Positions 1-5,250 of a stretch of 5,842 nucleotides of DNA are shown here, piece by piece; within the stretch, counting starts at the first letter, position 1; the number at the start of each line of letters is the position of its first letter. Under the pieces are notes generated by a model. It was not told the origin of the DNA. It did no database searches and saw only the letters and a list, made by a program, of their open reading frames with translations. This DNA comes from JBKHJZ01 sp046537875. GTDB lineage: Bacteria; Actinomycetota; Acidimicrobiia; Acidimicrobiales; VFJN01. Made by a program: the position numbers and the translations under genes. The stretch covers positions 1 through 5,842 of the forward strand of contig JBKHJZ010000197.1 in assembly GCA_046537875.1 (NCBI GenBank), written 5' to 3'.

Positions 1-50
1 ACCCCGCCCGCGGCCGCCGGACGACCGGCCCGACCGACCCCCGGCCGGGC
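1..50. other. GC-rich non-coding stretch downstream of ispF
   Basis: No convincing reading frame is visible in these 50 bases after the ispF stop. The sequence is nearly all G and C, built from repeated ccgg/ggcc units. On the minus strand it can form a 6-bp stem (CCGGCC at 43-48 with GGCCGG at 25-30, 12-nt loop), and CCCGGCCGGG is a self-palindrome. No T-run follows, so a classical intrinsic terminator is not supported. The next gene of the operon (cysS in many actinobacteria) would lie beyond the left edge and cannot be checked here. Confidence 0.4.
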
Positions 51-626
51 TCACGGGGGACCGCCCATCGCCGGGCCGGCGGGTCGATCGGCGGCCGGAC
101 CGGACGGCCGCCCGGCCACCGTGCCGGCGAGCAGGCCGACGGCCAGGCACGCGACACCCTCTCGGCGGCCCAGGGCACCGAGCCCCTCGGCCCGGGAGGC
201 CTTCACCGACACCGGTGCGCCCAGGGCCTCGCCCAGCCGCGCCTCCATCTCGGGGCGCCTGGGCGCCAGCTTCGGACGCTCCAGCACCACCGTGCAGTCG
301 ACGTTGAGCGGCACCCATCCGGCCGCCCGCACCTCGCCCACCGCCCGGCGCAGCAGCATCAACGAGTCGGCGCCGGCCAGCTTCGGGTCGCTGTCGGGGA
401 AGCGCTGGCCGATGTCGCCGAGCCCCGCGGCGCCCAGCAGGGCGTCGATCACCGCGTGGGCCACGACGTCGGCATCGCTGTGGCCCGCCAGGCCGGGCTC
501 ATCGTCGAAGCGGACGCCGCCCAGCACCAGCGGCCGGCCCGGATCGCTGCCGAACGGGTGGACGTCGAAGCCCTGCCCCACCCGCAGCGCAGGTGCGGCG
601 GCTGGCGCGGGACCGTCGGCGCTCAC
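51..626 (-). CDS. ispF: 2-C-methyl-D-erythritol 2,4-cyclodiphosphate synthase IspF
   Basis: Cytosolic homotrimeric enzyme of the MEP pathway. It converts CDP-methylerythritol 2-phosphate to the cyclic diphosphate MEcPP and releases CMP. The 191-residue protein carries the family signatures: FDVHPFG supplies zinc ligands D21 and H23, GHSDADVVAHA contains H49, D53 and the third ligand H57, and LGDIG follows at 70-73. FPDSD, GADSL and NVDCTVV are also typical. The GTG start at 626 overlaps the ispD stop in a GTGA, giving a 4-bp overlap and likely translational coupling. A further upstream start would run into ispD in another frame. Two oddities are visible. The loop usually read as KATTTxxLGFTGRGEG is KASRAEGLGALGRREG (142-157), so the usual Thr and Phe positions are replaced. 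A Pro/Gly/Ala-rich tail of about 23 residues (169-191) extends past the usual family end. The roughly 12-residue Ala/Pro N-terminal lead is also extra. The catalytic residues are intact, so I expect an active enzyme. Confidence 0.95.
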   Translation of the reverse strand: MSADGPAPAAAPALRVGQGFDVHPFGSDPGRPLVLGGVRFDDEPGLAGHSDADVVAHAVIDALLGAAGLGDIGQRFPDSDPKLAGADSLMLLRRAVGEVRAAGWVPLNVDCTVVLERPKLAPRRPEMEARLGEALGAPVSVKASRAEGLGALGRREGVACLAVGLLAGTVAGRPSGPAADRPAGPAMGGPP

Positions 627-1270
627 GGCCGGCACCCGGCCCCCAGCAGCGCCTCGACCACCACGAGGTCGAGCCGGTGCGTCACCTTCACGTTGGTGGC
701 GGCGCCGTCCACGACGACCACCTTGCCACCCGCCGCCTCCACCAGCGAGGCGTCGTCGGTGGCCTCCGGCTCGCCGGCGTGGGCGGCCCGGAGGGCCGAG
801 GCCCGGAACGCCTGCGGCGTCTGCACCGCCAGGAGCCCGTCGCGGTCCGCGGGCGCGCCCGACCGCCACCGGACCGTGTCGGTGACCGGGACGCAGGGCA
901 CCGCGGCGGCTGCGCCGCCGGTCACCGCCTCGACCACCGACCGGAACAGGGGGGCGGGCGCGAGCGGACGGGCGCCGTCGTGCACGACCACGATCCCAGC
1001 CTCGGAAGGCACGGCCGCCAGGCCGGCCCGCACCGAGGCCGACCGGGTGGCGCCGCCGGCGACCGTGACGTCGGCCGCGGCCTCGTCGCGGTGTGCTCGG
1101 CCGGGTGGCACCACGGCGACCACCCCGCCGGCCACGGTGCGCGCCGTGGCGAGCGACCAGTCCAGCACCCGACGCCCACCGAGCGGGGCGAACTGCTTGG
1201 CCGATCCGAACCGGCTCCCCGACCCGGCCGCGACGACGATCGCCCACACCTGCGCCTCGACCGGTTCCAT
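623..1270 (-). CDS. ispD: 2-C-methyl-D-erythritol 4-phosphate cytidylyltransferase IspD
   Basis: Cytosolic enzyme that transfers CMP from CTP to methylerythritol 4-phosphate, forming CDP-methylerythritol in the MEP route to IPP and DMAPP. The 215-residue protein is a single Rossmann-like nucleotidyltransferase domain with recognisable motifs in order: AAGSGSRFG (14-22) with K25 for CTP binding, GGATRSASV (72-80), VHDGARPL (96-103), VPVTDTV (127-133), QTPQAF (150-155), TDDASLVEA (171-179), and NVKVT (193-197) with catalytic K195. The frame is open further upstream, but those residues are antisense to the Crp gene and unlike IspD. The ATG at 1270 puts the first beta strand (WAIVVAAG) where the family has it. 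It is slightly short compared with the E. coli enzyme (236 aa), with no core motif missing. It overlaps ispF by 4 bp and is divergent from the Crp-type regulator, with 85 bp between the start codons. No Shine-Dalgarno is evident. Confidence 0.95.
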   Translation of the reverse strand: MEPVEAQVWAIVVAAGSGSRFGSAKQFAPLGGRRVLDWSLATARTVAGGVVAVVPPGRAHRDEAAADVTVAGGATRSASVRAGLAAVPSEAGIVVVHDGARPLAPAPLFRSVVEAVTGGAAAAVPCVPVTDTVRWRSGAPADRDGLLAVQTPQAFRASALRAAHAGEPEATDDASLVEAAGGKVVVVDGAATNVKVTHRLDLVVVEALLGAGCRP

Positions 1271-1280
1271 GACCGGCCAG

Positions 1281-1286
1281 AGGCTA
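1281..1286 (-). promoter_or_regulatory. candidate -10 box for ispD-ispF
   Basis: The minus strand reads TAGCCT here, matching the actinobacterial TANNNT -10 pattern. Ten nucleotides separate it from the ispD ATG, so a start about 7 nt downstream would leave a leader of only a few bases. No good -35 is seen at 16-18 nt spacing. This is inferred from sequence alone. Confidence 0.35.
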
Positions 1287-1341
1287 CCGTCCGCCCCGTC
1301 CCGCCCCACCAGCCGATCCGGTACGTCGGGGCCGGCGTCGT

Positions 1342-1347
1342 TATCGT
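1342..1347 (+). promoter_or_regulatory. candidate -10 box for the Crp-type regulator
   Basis: TATCGT matches TANNNT and lies 8 nt before the ATG at 1356. Transcription from it would start at or within a base or two of the start codon, giving a leaderless or near-leaderless mRNA. The small A/T-richer patch around 1341-1348 stands out in a GC-rich intergenic region. No TTGACA-like -35 is apparent (CGGTAC at the 17-nt position). Confidence 0.45.
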
Positions 1348-1355
1348 TCGGGGCG

Positions 1356-2015
1356 ATGAGCCGCACCGAACTGCTCGCCGGCGTGCCTCTCTTCGCCGAC
1401 TTCACGCCCGACGAGCTGGACGACATCACCAAGGCCAGCACGGTGGAGGACCTGCGCCGGGGGGACGTCCTGTTCCGGGAGAACGACGAGGCCGACCGTC
1501 TCTACGTGGTCGCCAAGGGGCGCATCGCGATCTCGAAGCGCTCCGTCGACAACCGCGAGTCGGTCGTCGCCCTCATGGAGCAGGGCGATCTGCTCGGAGA
1601 GATGTCCCTGTTCCAGCCGCTCGGCCGGTCGGCGGAGGCCCGGGCGCTCGAGCCCTCACAGGTCGTCACGATCCGCTACGAGCCGGTCCGGCGGATCTAC
1701 GAGGAGCGGCCCGAGCTGCTCTGGGGCGTCGTCGACCTGCTCGCGGACCGCGTGCGCACGATGGACGTCGCGCTGGCCGACTCGGTGTTCCTCGACGTGA
1801 CCGGCCGGACCGCCAAGCGGCTGGTCGAGATGGCAGCCGGGAGCGACGAGTTCACGCTGCCGGTCACACAGGAGGAGCTCGCGGCCATGGTCGGAGCCTC
1901 CCGCGAGCGGGTGAACAAGGCCATCGCCAGCTTCGTGCGGCTCGGATGGATCGAGCAGTCGGAGAGGCGCTACCGCATCACCGATCGCGAGCAGCTCGAG
2001 CGCCGGGCGCGGTAG
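1356..2015 (+). CDS. Crp/Fnr-family transcriptional regulator (Crp/GlxR-like)
   Basis: DNA-binding regulator of 219 residues, the normal length for the family. The N-terminal cyclic-nucleotide-binding beta-roll spans about residues 5-125 and starts with LLAGVPLFADFTPDEL. Its phosphate-binding cassette is GDLLGEMSLF followed by GRSAEARA (77-97), with G81-E82 and R91-S92 corresponding to the E. coli CRP residues that hold cAMP, so cAMP binding is plausible. A long dimerisation helix (about 115-145) leads to a winged helix-turn-helix at about 150-215. The recognition segment VTQEELAAMVGASRERVNKA (170-189) closely resembles mycobacterial Crp (Rv3676) and corynebacterial GlxR. There is no Fnr-type Cys cluster, so an oxygen-sensing iron-sulphur role is unlikely. 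The frame is open for 900 bp upstream, but that is ispD antisense; the ATG at 1356 begins the conserved domain. It is the only plus-strand gene here, divergent from ispD and convergent with the hydrolase gene. Targets cannot be told from this window, and I see no clear Crp operator in its own upstream region. Confidence 0.9.
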   Translation: MSRTELLAGVPLFADFTPDELDDITKASTVEDLRRGDVLFRENDEADRLYVVAKGRIAISKRSVDNRESVVALMEQGDLLGEMSLFQPLGRSAEARALEPSQVVTIRYEPVRRIYEERPELLWGVVDLLADRVRTMDVALADSVFLDVTGRTAKRLVEMAAGSDEFTLPVTQEELAAMVGASRERVNKAIASFVRLGWIEQSERRYRITDREQLERRAR

Positions 2016-2022
2016 CACCCGA

Positions 2023-2694
2023 TCAGCCGCGCAGGTGCGCGATCACCCGGCGCCAGGCGTCGGCGGCGTCGTCCGGCCGGTGAGCGGGGCGGTCCGGGTC
2101 GTGGACGAACCCGTGCTCGGCGCCCTCGTACCGCACGACCTCGACGCCCGCCCCCTCCAGCGCCTCGACGTCGTCGGCGGGAACCCACGGGTCGGCCGTG
2201 CCGACGATCGCGAGGGTGGGGCAGCGCCGGGGCGACGCCAGGGCGTCGAGCGGCTCTCCCTGCGTGGCGCTGCGCCACATGTCGGGAACCCGCACCATGC
2301 CGTAGAACGAGGCCACCCGGTCGAAGCGCCCGGTGCCGGCGGCCTTGAGCGCGTACATGCCACCGATGCAGAAGCCGATCAGGCCCACCCGCGCGGCGCC
2401 CGTGGCGTCGGCCGCCGCGATGGCATCGCCGAGCACCCGCTCGTCCTCGAGCGACCCCGCGACCGCGAGCCGCTCCTCGAGGGTCGACAGTCCCTCACGC
2501 CCCGCCCACAGGTCGAACGCACACACCGTCCACCCCTGCTCATCAGCAAGACGGGCCACGTGCTCATCGAACAGCGGCCGCAACCCCCCGATATCGGGCA
2601 CGACCACCAGCCCCACCTCGCTCGGCTCCCCGGCACCATGCCCAGCCGGATACGCGATCTCGGCGCCCGTCCCCGAAGGCAACGCAATCCGCAT
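2023..2694 (-). CDS. dienelactone hydrolase family protein (alpha/beta hydrolase)
   Basis: A 223-residue alpha/beta hydrolase, about the size of bacterial carboxymethylenebutenolidase. The nucleophile elbow is GFCIGG (107-112) with Cys109, the acid is Asp168 in GTADPWVP, and the base is His194 in GAEHGF. This is the Cys-Asp-His triad typical of dienelactone hydrolases. The VVPDIGG segment (31-37) has D34 where the Pseudomonas enzyme has the Glu that interacts with the catalytic Cys. Hydrolysis of a lactone or ester is likely, but no aromatic-degradation genes are nearby, so the substrate is unknown and a true 4-carboxymethylenebutenolide activity is not supported. The ATG at 2694 starts the first beta strand; the longer open frame upstream is antisense-like disA sequence. 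It lies 31 bp downstream of disA on the same strand and converges with the Crp gene 7 bp away. Codon composition changes sharply near codon 68, with many A/T-ending codons before it and few after. Confidence 0.85.
   Translation of the reverse strand: MRIALPSGTGAEIAYPAGHGAGEPSEVGLVVVPDIGGLRPLFDEHVARLADEQGWTVCAFDLWAGREGLSTLEERLAVAGSLEDERVLGDAIAAADATGAARVGLIGFCIGGMYALKAAGTGRFDRVASFYGMVRVPDMWRSATQGEPLDALASPRRCPTLAIVGTADPWVPADDVEALEGAGVEVVRYEGAEHGFVHDPDRPAHRPDDAADAWRRVIAHLRG
2028..2041. other. short dyad between the convergent crp-type and hydrolase genes
   Basis: CGCGCA and TGCGCG flank a 2-nt gg, giving a GC-rich hairpin whose realistic form is a 5-bp stem with a 4-nt loop. It lies 12 nt past the Crp-family stop and inside the last codons of the hydrolase gene. 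It could help end plus-strand transcripts, but there is no T-run and such short dyads are common at this GC content. Confidence 0.2.
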
Positions 2695-2701
2695 CAGCCC
2701 G

Positions 2702-2707
2702 TTTCTA
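2702..2707 (-). promoter_or_regulatory. weak candidate -10 for the hydrolase gene
   Basis: The minus strand reads TAGAAA, 7 nt before the ATG, in the 31-bp gap after disA. It sits at the spacing seen for neighbouring genes but ends in A instead of the expected T. Read-through from disA is an equally good explanation for expression. Confidence 0.22.
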
Positions 2708-2725
2708 CACGACCCAAGGGACGGA

Positions 2726-3799
2726 CTAGCTGTAGCGATCGAGGATGCTGGTCTCGGCCAGGCGGGACAGGCCCTCCTTGATGGCCCGCGCCCTGGCGCT
2801 GCCGACGCCGGTGACGTCGTCGAGGTCGTCGATGGTGGCCCGCATGATCTTCTGCAGGTTGCCGAACCGGGTGACGATGCGATCGATGACCGCCTCGGGG
2901 AGGCGGGGGATGCGGGCCAGCAGCCGGTACCCGCGTGGCTGGACGTTGGCGTCGAGGTCGAGGACACCGCCGGGCAGGTGGAGGGCGGAGCCGACCGCCT
3001 TGAGGTCGAGCAGCTCCTCGGTGCTGAGCTCAGCGAGCTCGCCCATCGCCTGGTCGAGCTGCCACTCGGACTCGGGGTGGAAGTAGTCGAGGATCACGTA
3101 GCGGCGGTCGTCCTCGACCCCGCCCATCAGCTCCTCGAGCTGCAGCTTCACCAGGCGACCGTCGACCCCCAGCTCGACGATGTCGCTGGCGATCTCGTCC
3201 GCGATGCGGCGCACCATCTCGGTGCGCTGCAGCACGTTGACCACGTCTCGCACCGTGACCAGGTCTTCCACCTCGAGGGCCGAGAGCGAGGAGGTGACGC
3301 CGTCGAGCCTGTCGCGGTAGCGCTCCAGCGTCTGGAGGGCCTGGTTGGCCCGCGACAGCAGGCGGGGGATGTTCTCGAGCGGGTGCTTCTGGTCGCCGAC
3401 GTACACGGCGATGATCGACATGTCCTCGGACACCGAGATGACCGGCACGTCGATCGAGCGGGCGACCCGTTCGGCGGTGCGATGCCGGGTGCCGGTCTCC
3501 GAGGTCGGCACGTTGGGGTTGGGCACCAGGTGCACGTTGGCCCGGGCGATCCGGCTGGCGTCGTTGGCGAGGATGATCGCCCCGTCCATCTTGGCCAGCT
3601 CGGACAGGCGCTGGGGGCTGAACGCGGCGTCGAGCAGGAAGCCGCCGGAGCAGATGTTCAGAACCTCCGGCCCGTCGCCCACGACGATCAGCGCACCCAT
3701 GTTCGCCTGGAGGACCCGATCGATGCCCTCGCGCAGCGGCGTGCCCGGAGCCACGGCCGCCAGCGCGGCCATGAGCTTCGAGCTGGATCGGGTCGGCAT
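2726..3799 (-). CDS. disA: DNA integrity scanning diadenylate cyclase DisA
   Basis: Makes cyclic di-AMP from two ATP; in characterised relatives it is an octamer that scans DNA and is inhibited by branched structures. The 357-residue length is normal for the family. The N-terminal DAC domain (about 10-145) shows LQANMGALIVVGDG (30-43), the catalytic DGA motif at D72-G73-A74, and GTRHRTAER (103-111) containing the RHR motif. The middle helical linker runs about 150-290. The C-terminal helix-hairpin-helix DNA-binding domain (about 295-350) has IPRLPEAVIDRIV and the hairpin VTGVGSARARAIKEGL (329-344). The ATG at 3799 is chosen because it gives the usual start just before the first helix and lies 6 nt after a good -10 match; an ATG at 3829 would add ten unusual residues (His, Trp, Cys rich). 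It follows radA with a 58-bp gap. RadA is known to bind and restrain DisA in other bacteria. No c-di-AMP phosphodiesterase or receptor is present in the window. Confidence 0.96.
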   Translation of the reverse strand: MPTRSSSKLMAALAAVAPGTPLREGIDRVLQANMGALIVVGDGPEVLNICSGGFLLDAAFSPQRLSELAKMDGAIILANDASRIARANVHLVPNPNVPTSETGTRHRTAERVARSIDVPVISVSEDMSIIAVYVGDQKHPLENIPRLLSRANQALQTLERYRDRLDGVTSSLSALEVEDLVTVRDVVNVLQRTEMVRRIADEIASDIVELGVDGRLVKLQLEELMGGVEDDRRYVILDYFHPESEWQLDQAMGELAELSTEELLDLKAVGSALHLPGGVLDLDANVQPRGYRLLARIPRLPEAVIDRIVTRFGNLQKIMRATIDDLDDVTGVGSARARAIKEGLSRLAETSILDRYS

Positions 3800-3805
3800 G
3801 TCGCA

Positions 3806-3811
3806 ATGGTA
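3806..3811 (-). promoter_or_regulatory. candidate -10 box for disA
   Basis: The minus strand reads TACCAT, matching TANNNT and sharing four of six positions with TATAAT. Only 6 nt (TGCGAC) separate it from the disA ATG, so the expected initiation point, about 7 nt downstream of the box, falls on the A of the start codon. That fits a leaderless transcript and supports the start at 3799 over the one at 3829. The -35 region is not recognisable. Confidence 0.5.
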
Positions 3812-3855
3812 GTGCCATGGAACGCGCATGCAGTGGTGGGCACGGTCGCATTCGT

Positions 3856-3873
3856 GATCACCGCCCGGTGATC
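3856..3873. repeat. perfect 8-bp inverted repeat over the radA stop codon
   Basis: GATCACCG, two bases, then CGGTGATC form a perfect dyad that includes the radA TGA. As RNA it would give a 7-bp stem with a 4-nt loop (or 8 bp with 2 nt). On the minus strand it is followed by ACGAATGC, not a T-run, so it is not a canonical intrinsic terminator. It could weakly attenuate radA read-through into disA, protect the radA 3' end, or bind a dimeric protein. Part of it is constrained by the last radA codons. Confidence 0.4.
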
Positions 3874-5237
3874 CCGGCCAGCTCCAGTCCCTCGGCGAGG
3901 GTGCCGGGACGCAGTGCGCACATCCCGTGGGGAGGCCGGGGCGCGGAGCGTGGAACGAGACCGCAGGTGAACCCCAGGCGGGCGGCCTCCGCCAGGCGGC
4001 GCTCGGTGCGGTGGACCTGGCGGACCTCGCCGCCCAGCCCCACCTCGCCGCAGGCCACCACCTGCGGTGCCACCGGGCGACCCGTGGCAGACGAGGCCAC
4101 GGCGAGGGCGACGGCCAGGTCGACCCCCGGCTCCGGCACGCGGACCCCACCGGCCACCGCCACGTGGACCTCGCGGCCCTCGAGCGTGATCCCGGCGTGG
4201 CGGCCCAGCACGGCCAGCACCTGGGCCAACCGGCCGCCGTCGACCCCCTGGGCGGTGCGGCGGGGGGTGACCATCCGCGTCGGGGCCACCAGGGCCTGGA
4301 TCTCCACCAGCAGCGGACGCTGCCCGTCGAGCACCGGCGCCACCACCGACCCGGGCACCCCCGGCGACCGGTCGGCGAGGAACAGGGCGCTGGGATCGGG
4401 CACGCCGACCAGGCCCCCGTCGCCCATCTCGAACAGGCCGAGCTCGTGGGTGCTGCCGAAGCGGTGCTTCGCCACCCGCAGCATGCGCAGCGCGTGGTGG
4501 CGCTCGCCCTCGAAGGCGAGCACGGTGTCGACGAGGTGCTCGAGCACCCGGGGCCCGGCCAGGCCACCCTCCTTGGTGACGTGGCCGACCAGCACCGCGG
4601 TGAGGCCCCGCTGCTTCGCCTCGGCCACCAGCCAGTGCGCGCACCCCCGCACCTGCGCGATCGAGCCGGGGACCGAGCCCAGCTCGGGATCGAACACGGT
4701 CTGGATCGAGTCGACCACCACGACGTCGGGACGCACCGCATCGACGTGTGCCAGGACGTGGGGCAGCGCGGTCTCGGCCACCAGCCACAGGGACGGCGTG
4801 GAGATCCCCAGCCGCTCGGCCCGGAGAGCGACCTGCCGGGCCGACTCCTCGGCCGAGACGTACAGGCAGGTGGCCCCCCGCTCGGCCATCGCGGCGAGCG
4901 CCTGGAGCAGCAGGGTGGACTTGCCGACGCCCGGCTCGCCGCCCAGCACGGTGACCGATCCCGGCACCAGCCCACCGCCGAGCACCCGGTCGAGCTCGGA
5001 CGCACCCGTGGGAACCGGGTCGCAGGCATCGCCCACCGCCTCGGCGATCGGGATGGGCACGGAGACCGGCCCCGGCAGCTGCTGCCCGGCCCCGCTGCGC
5101 GCTGCCACGCCCGCTGCGCCGCCCGACCGCTCCTCGACCAGGGTGCCGGTGGCCTCGCAGGTGGTGCACCACCCCGTCCACTTCGGTGCCGCCGCACCGC
5201 ACTCCGCGCAGCGGAAGACGGTCTTCGCCCTCGCCAT
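3858..5237 (-). CDS. radA: DNA repair protein RadA (Sms), branch-migration ATPase
   Basis: RecA-like hexameric motor that acts with RecA to extend and process recombination intermediates. The 459 residues match the family length (about 450-460). In order: an N-terminal zinc finger with C10-x2-C13 and C24-x2-C27; the ATPase core with Walker A GGEPGVGKST (99-108, K106 and S107) and Walker B DVVVVDSIQT (171-180, D176); the RadA-specific motif at 257-261; and a Lon-protease-like C-terminal domain from about 309, including GVDLAVALAV (371-380), which lacks the Lon catalytic Ser as expected for RadA. The signature motif reads KHRFG instead of KNRFG; the functionally important Lys and Arg are kept. 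The ATG at 5237 puts the zinc finger at residue 10, as in relatives. It begins 10 bp after the stop of the upstream membrane-protein gene and precedes disA by 58 bp, an arrangement like Firmicutes radA-disA. Confidence 0.96.
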   Translation of the reverse strand: MARAKTVFRCAECGAAAPKWTGWCTTCEATGTLVEERSGGAAGVAARSGAGQQLPGPVSVPIPIAEAVGDACDPVPTGASELDRVLGGGLVPGSVTVLGGEPGVGKSTLLLQALAAMAERGATCLYVSAEESARQVALRAERLGISTPSLWLVAETALPHVLAHVDAVRPDVVVVDSIQTVFDPELGSVPGSIAQVRGCAHWLVAEAKQRGLTAVLVGHVTKEGGLAGPRVLEHLVDTVLAFEGERHHALRMLRVAKHRFGSTHELGLFEMGDGGLVGVPDPSALFLADRSPGVPGSVVAPVLDGQRPLLVEIQALVAPTRMVTPRRTAQGVDGGRLAQVLAVLGRHAGITLEGREVHVAVAGGVRVPEPGVDLAVALAVASSATGRPVAPQVVACGEVGLGGEVRQVHRTERRLAEAARLGFTCGLVPRSAPRPPHGMCALRPGTLAEGLELAGITGR

Positions 5238-5244
5238 GCGCCGC

Positions 5245-5250
5245 ACCCTA
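5245..5250 (-). promoter_or_regulatory. candidate -10 box for radA, overlapping the upstream stop codon
   Basis: The minus strand reads TAGGGT, a TANNNT match, 7 nt before the radA ATG. The TAG of this hexamer is the stop codon of the upstream LppM-like gene, so the match may be partly coincidental. If real, radA would have its own leaderless start in addition to read-through from upstream. No -35 is recognisable. Confidence 0.32.

Noticed and set aside
1..120. Repeated ccgg/ggcc units as a tandem repeat or recombination site
   Set aside because: The units are irregular, and much of the stretch encodes the Pro/Gly/Ala tail of IspF. Extreme GC content explains the look without a special element.
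51..1247. A longer IspF starting far upstream, or an IspD-IspF fusion
   Set aside because: The upstream part of the IspF frame is ispD read out of frame. IspD and IspF lie in different frames and overlap by 4 bp, so they are separate proteins.
456..1355. A 300-codon N-terminal extension of the Crp-family protein
   Set aside because: This stretch is antisense to ispD and ispF and reads as Ala/Thr/Pro/Arg-rich sequence with no domain. The normal 219-residue protein starts at the ATG at 1356.
1287..1355. A Crp operator (TGTGA-N6-TCACA type) in the Crp-ispD intergenic region
   Set aside because: I searched by eye for paired GTG/CAC or TGTGA/TCACA half-sites at the right spacing and found none. 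Autoregulation is therefore not supported by sequence.
3854..3861. GTGATCAC near the radA stop as a Crp half-site pair
   Set aside because: The two halves abut with no 6-bp spacer, so they do not fit Crp/GlxR site geometry.
2333..3871. Plus-strand open frame of 512 codons opposite disA and part of the hydrolase gene
   Set aside because: Its translation is a His/Asp/Val/Gly/Arg-rich product typical of the antisense of a GC-rich gene. It shows no recognisable domain and mirrors disA, which has full family motifs.
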